A stretch of DNA of 64,000 nucleotides, taken from positions 3,720,001 through 3,784,000 of the forward strand of contig OY969923.1 of NCBI GenBank assembly GCA_963704615.1, given 5' to 3'. Of this stretch, positions 44,919 to 53,563 are shown piece after piece (positions within the stretch are counted from its first letter, which is position 1; every line of letters begins with the position of its first letter). Origin of the DNA: Bog-756 sp963704615 (GTDB lineage Bacteria; Actinomycetota; Acidimicrobiia; Acidimicrobiales; RAAP-2). A program made the position numbers and the translations under genes. The notes under the pieces are model-generated. The model did not search any database and was not told where the DNA came from. It saw only the letters and a list, made by a program, of their open reading frames with translations.

Positions 44919-46375
44919 CGGTCCACCTCCCCCATCACCGGGTCGATGGTGGAGCACACCGCCACCGCGTCGGCCAACAGCCCGCCCCGCATCATGAGCG
45001 GCAGACCCTGGAGGTTGACGAAGCTGGGGCCGCGGATGTGCATCCGGTAGGGCTTGGGCGAGCCGTCCGACACCAGATAGCAGCCGAGCTCGCCCCGGGG
45101 CGACTCGACAGCCACGTACACCTCGCCCTCGGGGACCCTGAACCCCTCGGTGAACACCTTGAAGTGGTGGATGAGGGCTTCCATCGACTCGTCGATCCGG
45201 GCCCGGGGAGGGGGGGTCACCTTCTTGTCCTGCACCCGGTAGTCGCCGGCCGGCATCTTCTCGATGATCTGGCGGATGATCCGCACCGACTCGCGGACCT
45301 CGTTGAGGCGGATCGAGTAGCGGTCGAAATTGTCGCCGTAGGTCCCCACGATCACGTCGAACTCGACCTCGTCGTAGCGGAGATAGGGCATCGAGCGCCG
45401 CAGGTCCCAGGGCACCCCGGTCGAACGCAGGATGGGACCGGTCAAGCTGAGGGCCAGCGCCTCCTCGGCCGACAGAGTGCCGACTCCCTCGCTCCGCCGA
45501 CGGAAGACGGGCTGGCCGGTGAGCAGCTCGTCGTACTCGTCGGTCCGGGCCAGCACCGTGTCGCAGATGATCGAGACGTCGTCCTCCCACCCGTCGGGGA
45601 GATCGGCGGCCGTCCCTCCTGGGCGGATGAAGTTGTGGTTCATCCGCAGGCCGGTGGCCTTCTCGAAGAAGGCGAGCACCATCTCCCGCTCGCGGAACCC
45701 GTAGATCATCATCGACGTGGAGCCCAGATCCATCCCATTGGTGGCCAGCCACATCAGGTGCGACGACAGCCGGTTCAGCTCGACCATCAACATGCGGATC
45801 CAATCGGCGCGCGGGGGCATCTCCACCCCGAGCAGTGCCTCGGTGGCCAACGAGAACACCAGCTCGTTGTGGAGGGGGGCCAGATAGTCCATCCGGGTCA
45901 CGTTGGTCGACCCCTGGACGTAGGTGAGCTCCTCGCCCGTCTTCTCCATGCCGGTGTGCAGGTAGCCGATGACCGGCTTGGTCCGGAGGACCGTCTCCCC
46001 GTCGAGCTCCAGCATCAACCGGAGTACGCCGTGGGTGGAGGGGTGCTGTGGCCCCATGTTGATGATCATCGTCTGGTCTTCGGTCTGCTCGACGTCGATG
46101 TCCGATGCGTCGATGACCACGCCCTCGGGGAGACGGAGGACGGCCCCCACCTCTCGGCGCAGCTCGCTGGCGTCGGTCTCGGAGCGACGGAAGAGCTCCT
46201 GTTCGCCTTCGGACGTCTCGGCGATCAGTCCCTGAGGGTCGTCCTCGCCGGGCACGGTGCTGAAGAAGTCCTTGCCCGTCACCGGCGGCGCCAACACCGT
46301 GTCGGGGTGAGGCTTGGTCGACTCGGCGCTCGACTCGGCGCCCTGACCGTGGGGCGCCTCGGTGACGTCGCTCAT
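44915..46375 (-). CDS. nuoD: NADH-quinone oxidoreductase subunit D
   Basis: 49-kDa-type subunit, derived from NiFe-hydrogenase large subunits, forming part of the quinone pocket. 486 residues, with about 95 added at the N-terminus before the core INMGPQHPSTHGVLRLMLEL (quinone-site His residues). Further marks: IGYLHTGMEKTGEELTY, LLGVEMPPRADWIRMLMVEL, ESPRGELGCYLVSDGS, and the conserved end STIDPVMGEVDR. ATG at 46375 overlaps the nuoC stop by four bases. Confidence 0.97.
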   Translation of the reverse strand: MSDVTEAPHGQGAESSAESTKPHPDTVLAPPVTGKDFFSTVPGEDDPQGLIAETSEGEQELFRRSETDASELRREVGAVLRLPEGVVIDASDIDVEQTEDQTMIINMGPQHPSTHGVLRLMLELDGETVLRTKPVIGYLHTGMEKTGEELTYVQGSTNVTRMDYLAPLHNELVFSLATEALLGVEMPPRADWIRMLMVELNRLSSHLMWLATNGMDLGSTSMMIYGFREREMVLAFFEKATGLRMNHNFIRPGGTAADLPDGWEDDVSIICDTVLARTDEYDELLTGQPVFRRRSEGVGTLSAEEALALSLTGPILRSTGVPWDLRRSMPYLRYDEVEFDVIVGTYGDNFDRYSIRLNEVRESVRIIRQIIEKMPAGDYRVQDKKVTPPPRARIDESMEALIHHFKVFTEGFRVPEGEVYVAVESPRGELGCYLVSDGSPKPYRMHIRGPSFVNLQGLPLMMRGGLLADAVAVCSTIDPVMGEVDR

Positions 46376-46896
46376 CTCGGTCCTGGTGCTTCCTTGAACT
46401 GGACCGGCACCCGGCCGACCCCGTAGTCCTTGCGCAGGGGATGACCTTCCCAGTCCTCGGGCATGAGGATGCGAGTCATGTCGGGGTGGCCGGCGAAGAC
46501 GATGCCGAACAGGTCATAGGCCTCCCGCTCCATGGCCTCGGTCCCCGGGTACCGATCGAAGAGCGAGTCGACCGCCGCGTCCGACTCGGGCACCTGCACC
46601 CGGATCCGCACTCTCCTCGCCTGGCTGAGCGAGAGCAGGTTGACCACCACCTCGAACCGCTCCGGCGCCACCCCCTCGGGGAGTCGACGGCCGAGATGGC
46701 TCAGGTAGTCGACGGCGCACAGGTCCGCGCACATCTCGAAGCCGCTCGAGCGGTACTCACCCACCACACCCAGGTACTGGTCGCGGGTGGGGAAGACCAC
46801 CTCCTGGTCGGGGTGGCCCACGGCCCGCGGCGACCCGCCTCCGGAGTGACTGGTGGGTGACCCTCCCTCGACCACGTCAGGGCGGTCAACGGTCAC
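46372..46896 (-). CDS. nuoC: NADH-quinone oxidoreductase subunit C
   Basis: 30-kDa-type peripheral subunit, 174 residues. Core marks: EMCADLCAVDYLSHLGRRLP, VDSLFDRYPGTEAMEREAYD, LFGIVFAGHPDMTRILMPED and WEGHPLRKDYGVGRVPVQFK, the classic 30-kDa signature. The first 30 residues are Ser/Gly-rich and variable. It is separate from nuoD, not fused as in enterobacteria. GTG- and ATG-type overlaps join it to nuoB and nuoD. Confidence 0.96.
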   Translation of the reverse strand: MTVDRPDVVEGGSPTSHSGGGSPRAVGHPDQEVVFPTRDQYLGVVGEYRSSGFEMCADLCAVDYLSHLGRRLPEGVAPERFEVVVNLLSLSQARRVRIRVQVPESDAAVDSLFDRYPGTEAMEREAYDLFGIVFAGHPDMTRILMPEDWEGHPLRKDYGVGRVPVQFKEAPGPR

Positions 46897-47531
46897 AGGG
46901 GCTCACCCACACTGCGGGCGATCACCGGATTGCGCTTGGGGGTGCCCAGGTGCACGGCGTCCGGCCGGTCCGGGGTCCAGCCTGACGTGACCTCGGGCGT
47001 ATGGGTGCGGCCGTCATCGGTGTCACCCCCCTCGTCGGCGGCCAGGGGGATTCCCGGGTGCCGGTGGGTGATGTCCCCGGTCCGCACCTTCTCGTGGAGG
47101 GTGAGGATGGAGTGCATGAGGGTCTCGGGGGTCGGCGGGCAACCCGGGGCGTACACGTCGACGGGGACGATCTGGTCGACCCCCTGCACGATGGCGTAGT
47201 TGTTGAACATGCCCCCGGTGCTGGCGCACACACCCATCGACAGGACCCACTTGGGCTCCATCATCTGGTCGTAGACCTGACGGAGCACGGGCGCCATCTT
47301 CTGGGAGACCCGGCCGGCCACGATCATCAGGTCCGCCTGCCGCGGCGAGGCCCGGAAGACCTCCATGCCGAATCGAGCGAGGTCGAAGTCGGCCGCTCCC
47401 ACCGACATCATCTCGATGGCGCAACAAGCCAGCCCGAAGGTGGCCGGCCACATCGAGTAGGTACGCGCCCACTTGACCAGATCCTCGAGGCGTCCGGTGA
47501 GGAAGTTGTGTTGCAGGTCTTCGAGACCCAT
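46893..47531 (-). CDS. nuoB: NADH-quinone oxidoreductase subunit B (cluster N2)
   Basis: 212 residues; holds the terminal Fe-S cluster N2 that reduces quinone. Ligands: GLACCAIEM (Cys 36 and 37), SMGVCASTGG (Cys 102) and YAPGCPPTPE (Cys 131), with the same spacings (65 and 29) as E. coli NuoB. The core ends at about residue 155; a polar tail of 55 residues follows (RHPGIPLAADEGGDTDDGR). The ATG at 47531 is 17 bp after the nuoA stop. Confidence 0.97.
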   Translation of the reverse strand: MGLEDLQHNFLTGRLEDLVKWARTYSMWPATFGLACCAIEMMSVGAADFDLARFGMEVFRASPRQADLMIVAGRVSQKMAPVLRQVYDQMMEPKWVLSMGVCASTGGMFNNYAIVQGVDQIVPVDVYAPGCPPTPETLMHSILTLHEKVRTGDITHRHPGIPLAADEGGDTDDGRTHTPEVTSGWTPDRPDAVHLGTPKRNPVIARSVGEPL

Positions 47532-47548
47532 GACGAGCGCCTCCCCGT

Positions 47549-48115
47549 CTACGCGGCTCGACCGGGCCCGGTCGGCACAGGGGCCGGATCTCCGGTCGTC
47601 GGGGCGTCGGGATCGGTGATGACAGGAACAGAAGGATCGGAGGGCGACTGCGGGCCGATCCCGTGTACCGATCTGCCGGGACCCCCCGATCCGGCAGTGA
47701 TACGGCTGATGGTCGATTCGGACGTGCGCGAGGGCATGGCTCCGACCAGACGCTTGGGCGGCCCCCAGCTGAGAGCGCCGTTGCTCACCAAGTAGAGGAA
47801 CGAGATGAACACCACCGCGGCGAAGACCACCACCTCAACCAGACCGAACGAACGGAGTTGGTGGAAGATCACCGCCCACGGGTAGAGGAACACGATCTCG
47901 ATGTCGAAGATGATGAAGATCATGGCGATCAGGTAGAAGCGGACCGGAAAGCGAGTGGGGGGCTCGAGGGCGGGCACGATGCCGCACTCGTAGGGCGCGG
48001 TCTTTGCCGTCGTCGGCTTCTTTTTCGGGGCCAGCATCGAGGATCCCACGAAGGAGAGGGCGGCGAACAGAAAACCGAGGATGAGGAGGACAAGGATGGG
48101 CAGGTAATCGTCCAC
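47549..48115 (-). CDS. nuoA: NADH-quinone oxidoreductase subunit A
   Basis: First gene of the complex I operon; a three-helix membrane subunit with the mobile loop near the quinone site (APYECGIVPALEPPTRFPVR) followed by FYLIAMIFIIFDIEIVFLYP. 188 residues against the usual 120: a soluble tail of about 60 (ITAGSGGPGRSVHGIGPQSP and beyond) is added. Start GTG at 48115 with no clear ribosome binding site. GGTAAAAAC about ten bases upstream on the minus strand is the only AT-rich patch and may be part of the promoter. I found no palindrome resembling a Rex operator here. Confidence 0.95.
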   Translation of the reverse strand: MDDYLPILVLLILGFLFAALSFVGSSMLAPKKKPTTAKTAPYECGIVPALEPPTRFPVRFYLIAMIFIIFDIEIVFLYPWAVIFHQLRSFGLVEVVVFAAVVFISFLYLVSNGALSWGPPKRLVGAMPSRTSESTISRITAGSGGPGRSVHGIGPQSPSDPSVPVITDPDAPTTGDPAPVPTGPGRAA

Positions 48116-48223
48116 AGGGACTTGTTTTTACCACGCAGCCCTCCGGCGAAGCACATCGATGGAACCCCGGGGGGCGGGTGGCAAACGGCCCCGACCCGGG
48201 CGTTCCGACCCGGCCGGAGCACC

Positions 48224-48229
48224 TACGAT
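48224..48229 (+). promoter_or_regulatory. -10 element TACGAT, leaderless start at 48237
   Basis: TACGAT, identical to the truncated hemoglobin -10, ends seven bases before GTG 48237. TTGAGCCC lies between, with no ribosome binding site. Confidence 0.45.
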
Positions 48230-48236
48230 TGAGCCC

Positions 48237-49655
48237 GTGAACCCCACCGCCACCCCGGGATCGATGCCGCGCCACGCCGGCGCCCGGTCGGGTGGTGCGC
48301 CCGGTGCCGGGTCCGATCACGTCCACGACGTGCTGGTGGTGGGGGGCGGCCCGGCCGGCTCCTCGTGCGCCTACTGGTTGGCCGAAGCCGGTTGGGACGT
48401 GGCCGTGGTGGAGAAGAAGGTCTTCCCACGCGAGAAGACCTGCGGCGACGGCCTGACCCCGCGCTCGGTGCGCCAGATCCAGGACATGGGGATCGAGGGG
48501 GCTCTGGCCGGGTCCCACCGCTTCACCGGACTGCGAGCCCACGCCTACGGCCGGGTGCTGGACCTGCCCTGGCCCGAGCATCCGAGCTTCCCCCGCTACG
48601 GCTATGTGATCACCCGGCACGATCTCGACGCCATCGTCAACGAGCGGGCGGTCAAGGCGGGGGCCACGGTGTGGCAGGGCACCGAGGCCATCGAGCCGAT
48701 CCTCGAGGAGAGTGGTGGCCCGGCGATCGGGGGGCGGGGCGTCGGCGGGTCTGCCGCCGGTTCTGCCGCTCGTTCCGCGGTCGGGTCCGGATCAGCCGCG
48801 CTGCCCGCCTGTGTGGGGGCGGTGGTCACCGACAAGGCCACCGGTGCCACCCGCTCGGTCCGGGCGCGCTACGTCGTGGTGGCCGATGGGGCCAACTCCC
48901 GCTTCGGTCGGGTGCTGGGTACGGCCCGGGACCGCAACCAGCCGATGGGGATGGCGTTGCGCGGCTACTACACCTCTCCCGGTCACGACCAGCCCTTCAT
49001 CGAATCCCACCTCGACATCCGCGACGAGAACGGCAAGGTCGTCCCCGGCTACGGGTGGATCTTCCCCCTGGGCGATGGTCGGGTCAACGTCGGTGTGGGC
49101 CTCTTGTCCACCGACAAGCGCTGGAAGGGCGTCAACACGTCGACCCTGATGGATCATTTCGTGGCCTGGGCACCCGACGAATGGGAGCTGTCGCCGTCCA
49201 CCCGCCTTGGACCGCCCACCGGAGGCAAGCTGCCCATGGGCCTGGCCGTCGGCCCGCGGGTCGGCGCCACCACCCTGGTGATCGGCGACGCCGCCGGGGC
49301 CATCAACCCGTTCAACGGCGAGGGGATCGCCTATGGCTACGAGAGCGGGCGCCTCGCCGCGGCGTCGCTGGGCGAAGCCCTGTGCGGAGACGGCACCGCG
49401 GCGCTGATGCGCTACGAGGCACGACTCGAGGAGGCCTACGGGCTCTACTTCCGGGTGGCCCGGGCGTTCATCCGGGTCATCAGCCGACCCGAGCTCATGC
49501 AACTGTGCGTCGGTGGTGGCATGTACTCGGAGTCGCTGATGAGCTGGATCCTGGCCATCATGGCCAACCTGCTGCGGCCGGACGAGACGGGGCCGGCCGA
49601 AGCCGCCTACCGGGCCCTGGCCCTCATCGCCCGCCTGGCCCCCGAAGGGGCCTGA
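48237..49655 (+). CDS. Geranylgeranyl reductase family flavoprotein (possible menaquinone reductase, MenJ-like)
   Basis: 472 residues. FAD motif DVLVVGGGPAGSSCAYWLAE at about 24-43, then VVEKKVFPREKTCGDGLTPR, a signature of the family, ARYVVVADGANSRFGRVLG at about 206-224, and VIGDAAGAINPFNGEGIAYG at about 345-364. The family reduces isoprenoid double bonds, either in archaeal-type lipids and chlorophyll or, in mycobacteria, one double bond of the menaquinone side chain. The divergent position next to nuoA in a menaquinone-using phylum favours the menaquinone role (inference). GTG 48237 is preferred to 48159 because it sits seven bases after a TACGAT promoter element. A Gly/Ser-rich insert lies at about 160-180. 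Confidence 0.88.
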   Translation: MNPTATPGSMPRHAGARSGGAPGAGSDHVHDVLVVGGGPAGSSCAYWLAEAGWDVAVVEKKVFPREKTCGDGLTPRSVRQIQDMGIEGALAGSHRFTGLRAHAYGRVLDLPWPEHPSFPRYGYVITRHDLDAIVNERAVKAGATVWQGTEAIEPILEESGGPAIGGRGVGGSAAGSAARSAVGSGSAALPACVGAVVTDKATGATRSVRARYVVVADGANSRFGRVLGTARDRNQPMGMALRGYYTSPGHDQPFIESHLDIRDENGKVVPGYGWIFPLGDGRVNVGVGLLSTDKRWKGVNTSTLMDHFVAWAPDEWELSPSTRLGPPTGGKLPMGLAVGPRVGATTLVIGDAAGAINPFNGEGIAYGYESGRLAAASLGEALCGDGTAALMRYEARLEEAYGLYFRVARAFIRVISRPELMQLCVGGGMYSESLMSWILAIMANLLRPDETGPAEAAYRALALIARLAPEGA

Positions 49656-49691
49656 TCGGCGGGTCGGCATACGCCGGCCTCACCGAACACC

Positions 49692-49709
49692 GCCGGGTCG
49701 TGGCCCGGC
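49692..49709. terminator. Hairpin between converging genes
   Basis: GCCGGG (49692-49697), six-base loop, CCCGGC (49704-49709), placed between two converging stop codons 75 bp apart. It could serve both directions. No T-run. Confidence 0.45.
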
Positions 49710-49729
49710 AACTTCTGGGTCGGAACCGG

Positions 49730-51931
49730 CTACTTGGAGGTGGCCTGGGCGATCCGGCCGGTCATGGCGTCATAGGCGGCGGTGAAGGGGGCCGAGGGCA
49801 CCTGGGGTCCGTTGGTGGTGGGCTCGAGCACGGACTCGATGCGACCCCCGATCATGAAGGCCTGCCCGATGACCTGGCTTCCCTGGTTGGGAATGGTCAG
49901 CGTGGTCAGATACCCGAAGCTCGTGACCCCGGCCGGTGCCGATAGCTGGACCGGCTGCACCTGGGCGGTCGACCCGGCGACGGCCGCCGCTGCCAACGCC
50001 GACTGGTACTGGCCGTAGCAGGTGGCGAAATTGGCCGCGGCGAAGGGGGCCGTCAGCGCCTGAGCATTGGCGTCGGTCTGCAGCACCGTGGTGTCAGACG
50101 ACATCTGGATGCCCGGGTCGGTGCCGTTGGCGAAGGTCGGCGATCTCACCGCCACGATCTGGTCGGGCAGGGCGCCGTTGTCGAACAGACCGGTGACCAC
50201 GGCCAGCGGTTGGCCCAAGCACGAGGCCAGAGCCTGGTTGGCCCGCACCTGTGCCGCGGGGGGTGCCAGTGGCGGCCTCGGCGACTGGCCCGCGGTGGCA
50301 GCGGCGGTCGACAGGGCCCACCCGGCAGGCAGGTCGGTGAGGTGGAGGTTGATGGAGGCGGCCAGGGTGGCGTCGACGGCCGCGGGCGAGGGACTCGGGG
50401 CCGGAGGCGTGGTCGTCGGCGTGTTCGAGTTCCTCGAGACGGCGAAATAGGCGATGCCGCCGATCACGAGGAGGAGAACGACCAACAGGACCACCAACGC
50501 GGTGCGGTTGTTCTTCCGGGCCGGTTCGGAGGTGGCAGCGGCGGTCTCCACGACACTGAAGGGCGCCGAGGGAGGCGCCGGGCTGGCAGCGACGCCGACG
50601 ACAGCACCGGCGGCGCCGGCGGCAACCGCGGCATCGGACTTTGACCCCTTCCGCCGGCCCCGGTTTTTCGGGGCCGGAACGTCGGCGGGTGCCTGGGTCT
50701 GGTCCCACAACGCAACCCCGGAGGCCGGGTCGATGGGCGGCTTCCACACCACCGGTCCGGCATCGGCCCTGCCGGGCGGTTCCGGCGGCGGTGGTGGTAG
50801 GGGCGTGTCCAGCCGCAGCGGCACGGGATTGGCGGGTGGCTCCGACGGCGGCATGGGGGCCACGGCACCGGGAGGGGCCACCGGGGCCGCGGCGCCCGGG
50901 GCAACGGGTGTGGAGGCGGGCGCTTTCGCCTTGCGCCAGCCCCTGGTCTTCTTGATGGAGGCGGCTCCGGCGTCGGCTGACGCTCCCCCGTCCGTCGGTT
51001 GGGCGGCCCAGGCCACTCCGGCCGGAAGGGTGCTGGACGCCACGTCCCATCCGGAGGTACCCGCCGGTGCTGGCCCACTCGATCCCGGAGTGCCCGCCGG
51101 TGCCGGCACACCCGGTCCGGGAGGGGGCAGATGCGACCCGGTAGCAGGCAGGCCCGGCCCGGGCGCGGGGATGCTCTGTCCGGGCGCGGGGATGCTCTGT
51201 CCGGGACCGGGGATGCTCTGTCCGGGACCGGTCGCACCCGTGGCCCGAGGGGGCGGCGGGGGTGGCGGGGGAGCCGAGCCGGGAGGTGGCGGTAGGGGCT
51301 CGCCGGCGGTGGACGGTGGGGGCGCCGAGGCGGTCGAGGACGGAGGGGTCGCCGAGGCGGCGGAAGACGGCGGGGTCATGGTGGGTGGGGAGGCGGCCAC
51401 CGTCTCGGATGCACCCGGTGTCGAGCCATTGGCCGCCGAGGCGGCCGCGGCACCGGCGGCGCCGGCTGCCGCTGCGCCCGCAGCTGCGGCCCCCGATCCC
51501 CCGTTCGAAGTCCCCGAGCTCGGTGGCTCCGGTGCCGAGGCCGAGGGCGATGGCGCGGAGGAGGTGGCTGGACCCCGGTAACGGGACAGCCAGGCCGGCA
51601 GGGCCTGATCGAGGTATGCGGCCTGGCCCGGAGTCACCGTGTCCATCGGGAGAAGGAAGCGGATGGACTGCCCTCCCGACGTCAGCTCCATGACGGCGGC
51701 GTTGCGACCGTCGGGAAGGACGATCTTCTCCCGGCAGCTGGCCGAGTCGAGACCGGTCCACACCAACAACCGCTCGATCTGGGGCTGCGGTCCCTGCACG
51801 GTGATGCCCGCGGTGGTGAACAGCAGGCTCAGCCCCTCGGTCGTCTTCGTCCCCCGTTCGGCATCGCCGGCAAGGGCGACACCTCCGAGCTGCATGCCCT
51901 CGGGAGGCAGCTCTGTTATTCCGACGGTCAT
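49730..51931 (-). CDS. Proline-rich single-pass membrane protein
   Basis: 733 residues, unrecognised as a whole. Residues about 1-118 form a globular N-terminal domain (MTVGITELPPEGMQLGGVAL; IERLLVWTGLDSASCREKIV). About 120-465 is a Pro/Ala/Ser/Gly-rich disordered region with APGQSIP/GPGQSIP repeats and a basic patch (KNRGRRKGSKSD). A membrane helix lies at about 473-495, followed by an extracellular domain with two Cys (LASCLGQPLAVV and FATCYGQYQS). The layout suggests a cytoplasmic sensing or scaffolding domain tied through a long flexible arm to a surface domain. ATG at 51931 follows CGGAGGAGAG. Convergent with the reductase gene. Confidence 0.8.
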   Translation of the reverse strand: MTVGITELPPEGMQLGGVALAGDAERGTKTTEGLSLLFTTAGITVQGPQPQIERLLVWTGLDSASCREKIVLPDGRNAAVMELTSGGQSIRFLLPMDTVTPGQAAYLDQALPAWLSRYRGPATSSAPSPSASAPEPPSSGTSNGGSGAAAAGAAAAGAAGAAAASAANGSTPGASETVAASPPTMTPPSSAASATPPSSTASAPPPSTAGEPLPPPPGSAPPPPPPPPRATGATGPGQSIPGPGQSIPAPGQSIPAPGPGLPATGSHLPPPGPGVPAPAGTPGSSGPAPAGTSGWDVASSTLPAGVAWAAQPTDGGASADAGAASIKKTRGWRKAKAPASTPVAPGAAAPVAPPGAVAPMPPSEPPANPVPLRLDTPLPPPPPEPPGRADAGPVVWKPPIDPASGVALWDQTQAPADVPAPKNRGRRKGSKSDAAVAAGAAGAVVGVAASPAPPSAPFSVVETAAATSEPARKNNRTALVVLLVVLLLVIGGIAYFAVSRNSNTPTTTPPAPSPSPAAVDATLAASINLHLTDLPAGWALSTAAATAGQSPRPPLAPPAAQVRANQALASCLGQPLAVVTGLFDNGALPDQIVAVRSPTFANGTDPGIQMSSDTTVLQTDANAQALTAPFAAANFATCYGQYQSALAAAAVAGSTAQVQPVQLSAPAGVTSFGYLTTLTIPNQGSQVIGQAFMIGGRIESVLEPTTNGPQVPSAPFTAAYDAMTGRIAQATSK
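51161..51229 (-). repeat. 21-bp tandem repeat within the proline-rich protein gene
   Basis: Three copies of a 21-bp unit at 51161-51181, 51182-51202 and 51203-51223, plus six bases of a fourth. It encodes the heptapeptide A/G-P-G-Q-S-I-P in the disordered arm. Confidence 0.85.
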
Positions 51932-52243
51932 GGAACTCTCCTCCGTTGGCGAGGGATTTCCCCGGCTCTTCTCATCGGCTCCGTTGCGGTCATCGGGTCC
52001 GTGATGGACATCGGCTCTGTCATCCTGCCGTCCCGACCTCAGGTCGGCAAGGATTTATCGCGGGTCGGGATCAGGGGAAACCCGGGCCAGTCCCGCCCAC
52101 GGTGGCTCCTGAACGCCGATCAACCCCTCCATACTGTCCCAGACCCCGGCGCAGGGGTCGGACCGTCGGGGCGGCTCCGATCCCCCGACTCCGGGTTTCT
52201 TCTGCGGTGGCGTGGGCTCATCGGCTCCCCTCGGTGCTCCCCG
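51932..52243. other. 312-bp intergenic region
   Basis: Lies between the hemL stop and the start of the proline-rich protein gene, both on the minus strand. A short hairpin GACCCC/GGGGTC at 52142-52159 (six-base loop) could end the heme operon about 85 bp after hemL. Otherwise only the upstream region of the proline-rich gene, without a clear promoter motif. Confidence 0.45.
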
Positions 52244-53563
52244 TCAGTGGCGGACTGCGTCCACGATGGCTTCGGAGGCGACGTCGAGGGTGCGCTCGAA
52301 CTCGGTGTCACCGTGGGCCATCGACGGAAACGCCACCTCGTAGGGCCCCGGGGCCAGTGCCACGCCACGATCCAGCATCGACCGGAAGAGTCGAGGATAG
52401 AGACCGGTCGCGGCCGAAGCGATGGCGCCGTCGTAATCGTCGACCGGGGCCGACCCCGCCGGCGCGAAGAAGATTCCGAAGAGGGGGCCGACCACCGGCA
52501 CCCGCGTCTCGAGAGGACGGCCGTGGCCATCGGTGGTGCCCGCCTTCCACAGGGCGGCCGACAGCACCTCGGACAGCGCCGCGCCGAAGCGTTCCACCCG
52601 CTCGGCGAGGTCCCGATAGGACGCCGCGTCCACCGCGTCGAGCACGGCCCGGCCCGCCGCCGTGGCCAAGGGATTGCCCGAGAGGGTCCCTGCTTGGTAC
52701 ACGGGCCCGTCGGGTGCCAGCGACGAGAGGACATCAGCGCGGCCCCCGAAGGCACCGACGGGTAGGCCGCCGCCGATCACCTTGCCGAAGCACCACAGGT
52801 CGGGGAGAACGCCCGACCAACCCGATGCACCCGACTCGCCCAGGCGGAAACCGGTGATCACTTCGTCGAAGATCAGGAGGGTGCCCGCGGCGTCGCAGGC
52901 GGCCCGCAGGTCGGCCAGGAACCCGGGCTTTGGGGCCACCAGGCCCATGTTGGCGGCCACCGGCTCCACGATGACGCACGCCACCCGCTCGTCGAGCTCG
53001 GGGACCTGGTTGAACGGTGCCACCACTGTTTCGGCCACCATGGCGGCGGGAACCCCGGCCGAGTCGGGGAGACCCAGGGTGGCCACGCCGCTGCCGCCGC
53101 CGGCCAAGAGGCCATCGGAGTGGCCGTGGTAGCACCCGGCGAACTTGACGATCCGGGAGCGATCGGTGAAGCCCCGGGCCAGCCGTACCGCGCTCATCGA
53201 CGCCTCGGTACCCGAGGACACCAGGCGGACCTTCTCGCAACCCTCCACCCGAGCGCAGATGGCCTCGGCCAGAACCACCTCCCCGAGGGTGGGAGCGCCG
53301 AACGTGGTCCCTCGCTGCGCCGCCTCGCTCACCGCCCGGACCACCGACGGGTGGGCGTGGCCGAGGAGCGAGGCGCCATAGGACTGCACGTAGTCGAGGA
53401 GTCTGTTCCCGTCGGCGTCCCACACGTAGGCACCCTCTCCCCGGGCTACGAAGTACGGGTGGCCGCCGACCGACCGGAAGGAGCGCACCGGTGAATTGAC
53501 CCCTCCGGGGATCACCTGCTGGGCCCGCTCGAACAGCTCCGAGCTGATCGGGCGTTCAACCAC
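52244..53563 (-). CDS. hemL: Glutamate-1-semialdehyde 2,1-aminomutase
   Basis: PLP/PMP enzyme that converts glutamate-1-semialdehyde, made by HemA, to 5-aminolevulinate. 439 residues, standard. Marks: VIPGGVNSPVRSFRSVGGHP, YVQSYGASLLGHAHP, SSGTEASMSAVRLARGFTDR, KFAGCYHGHSDGLLAGGGSG, LLIFDEVITGFRLGESG and the PLP lysine in CFGKVIGGGLPVGAFGG near residue 262. Start GTG at 53563, overlapping the hemB stop by eight bases; last gene of the hemA-hemC-cobA-hemD-hemB-hemL run. Confidence 0.97.
   Translation of the reverse strand: MVERPISSELFERAQQVIPGGVNSPVRSFRSVGGHPYFVARGEGAYVWDADGNRLLDYVQSYGASLLGHAHPSVVRAVSEAAQRGTTFGAPTLGEVVLAEAICARVEGCEKVRLVSSGTEASMSAVRLARGFTDRSRIVKFAGCYHGHSDGLLAGGGSGVATLGLPDSAGVPAAMVAETVVAPFNQVPELDERVACVIVEPVAANMGLVAPKPGFLADLRAACDAAGTLLIFDEVITGFRLGESGASGWSGVLPDLWCFGKVIGGGLPVGAFGGRADVLSSLAPDGPVYQAGTLSGNPLATAAGRAVLDAVDAASYRDLAERVERFGAALSEVLSAALWKAGTTDGHGRPLETRVPVVGPLFGIFFAPAGSAPVDDYDGAIASAATGLYPRLFRSMLDRGVALAPGPYEVAFPSMAHGDTEFERTLDVASEAIVDAVRH

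Noticed and set aside
48116..48236. Rex operator upstream of nuoA
   Set aside because: No TTGTGA-N-TCACAA-like palindrome was found here, nor upstream of acs, rex or hemA, although Rex control would make sense.
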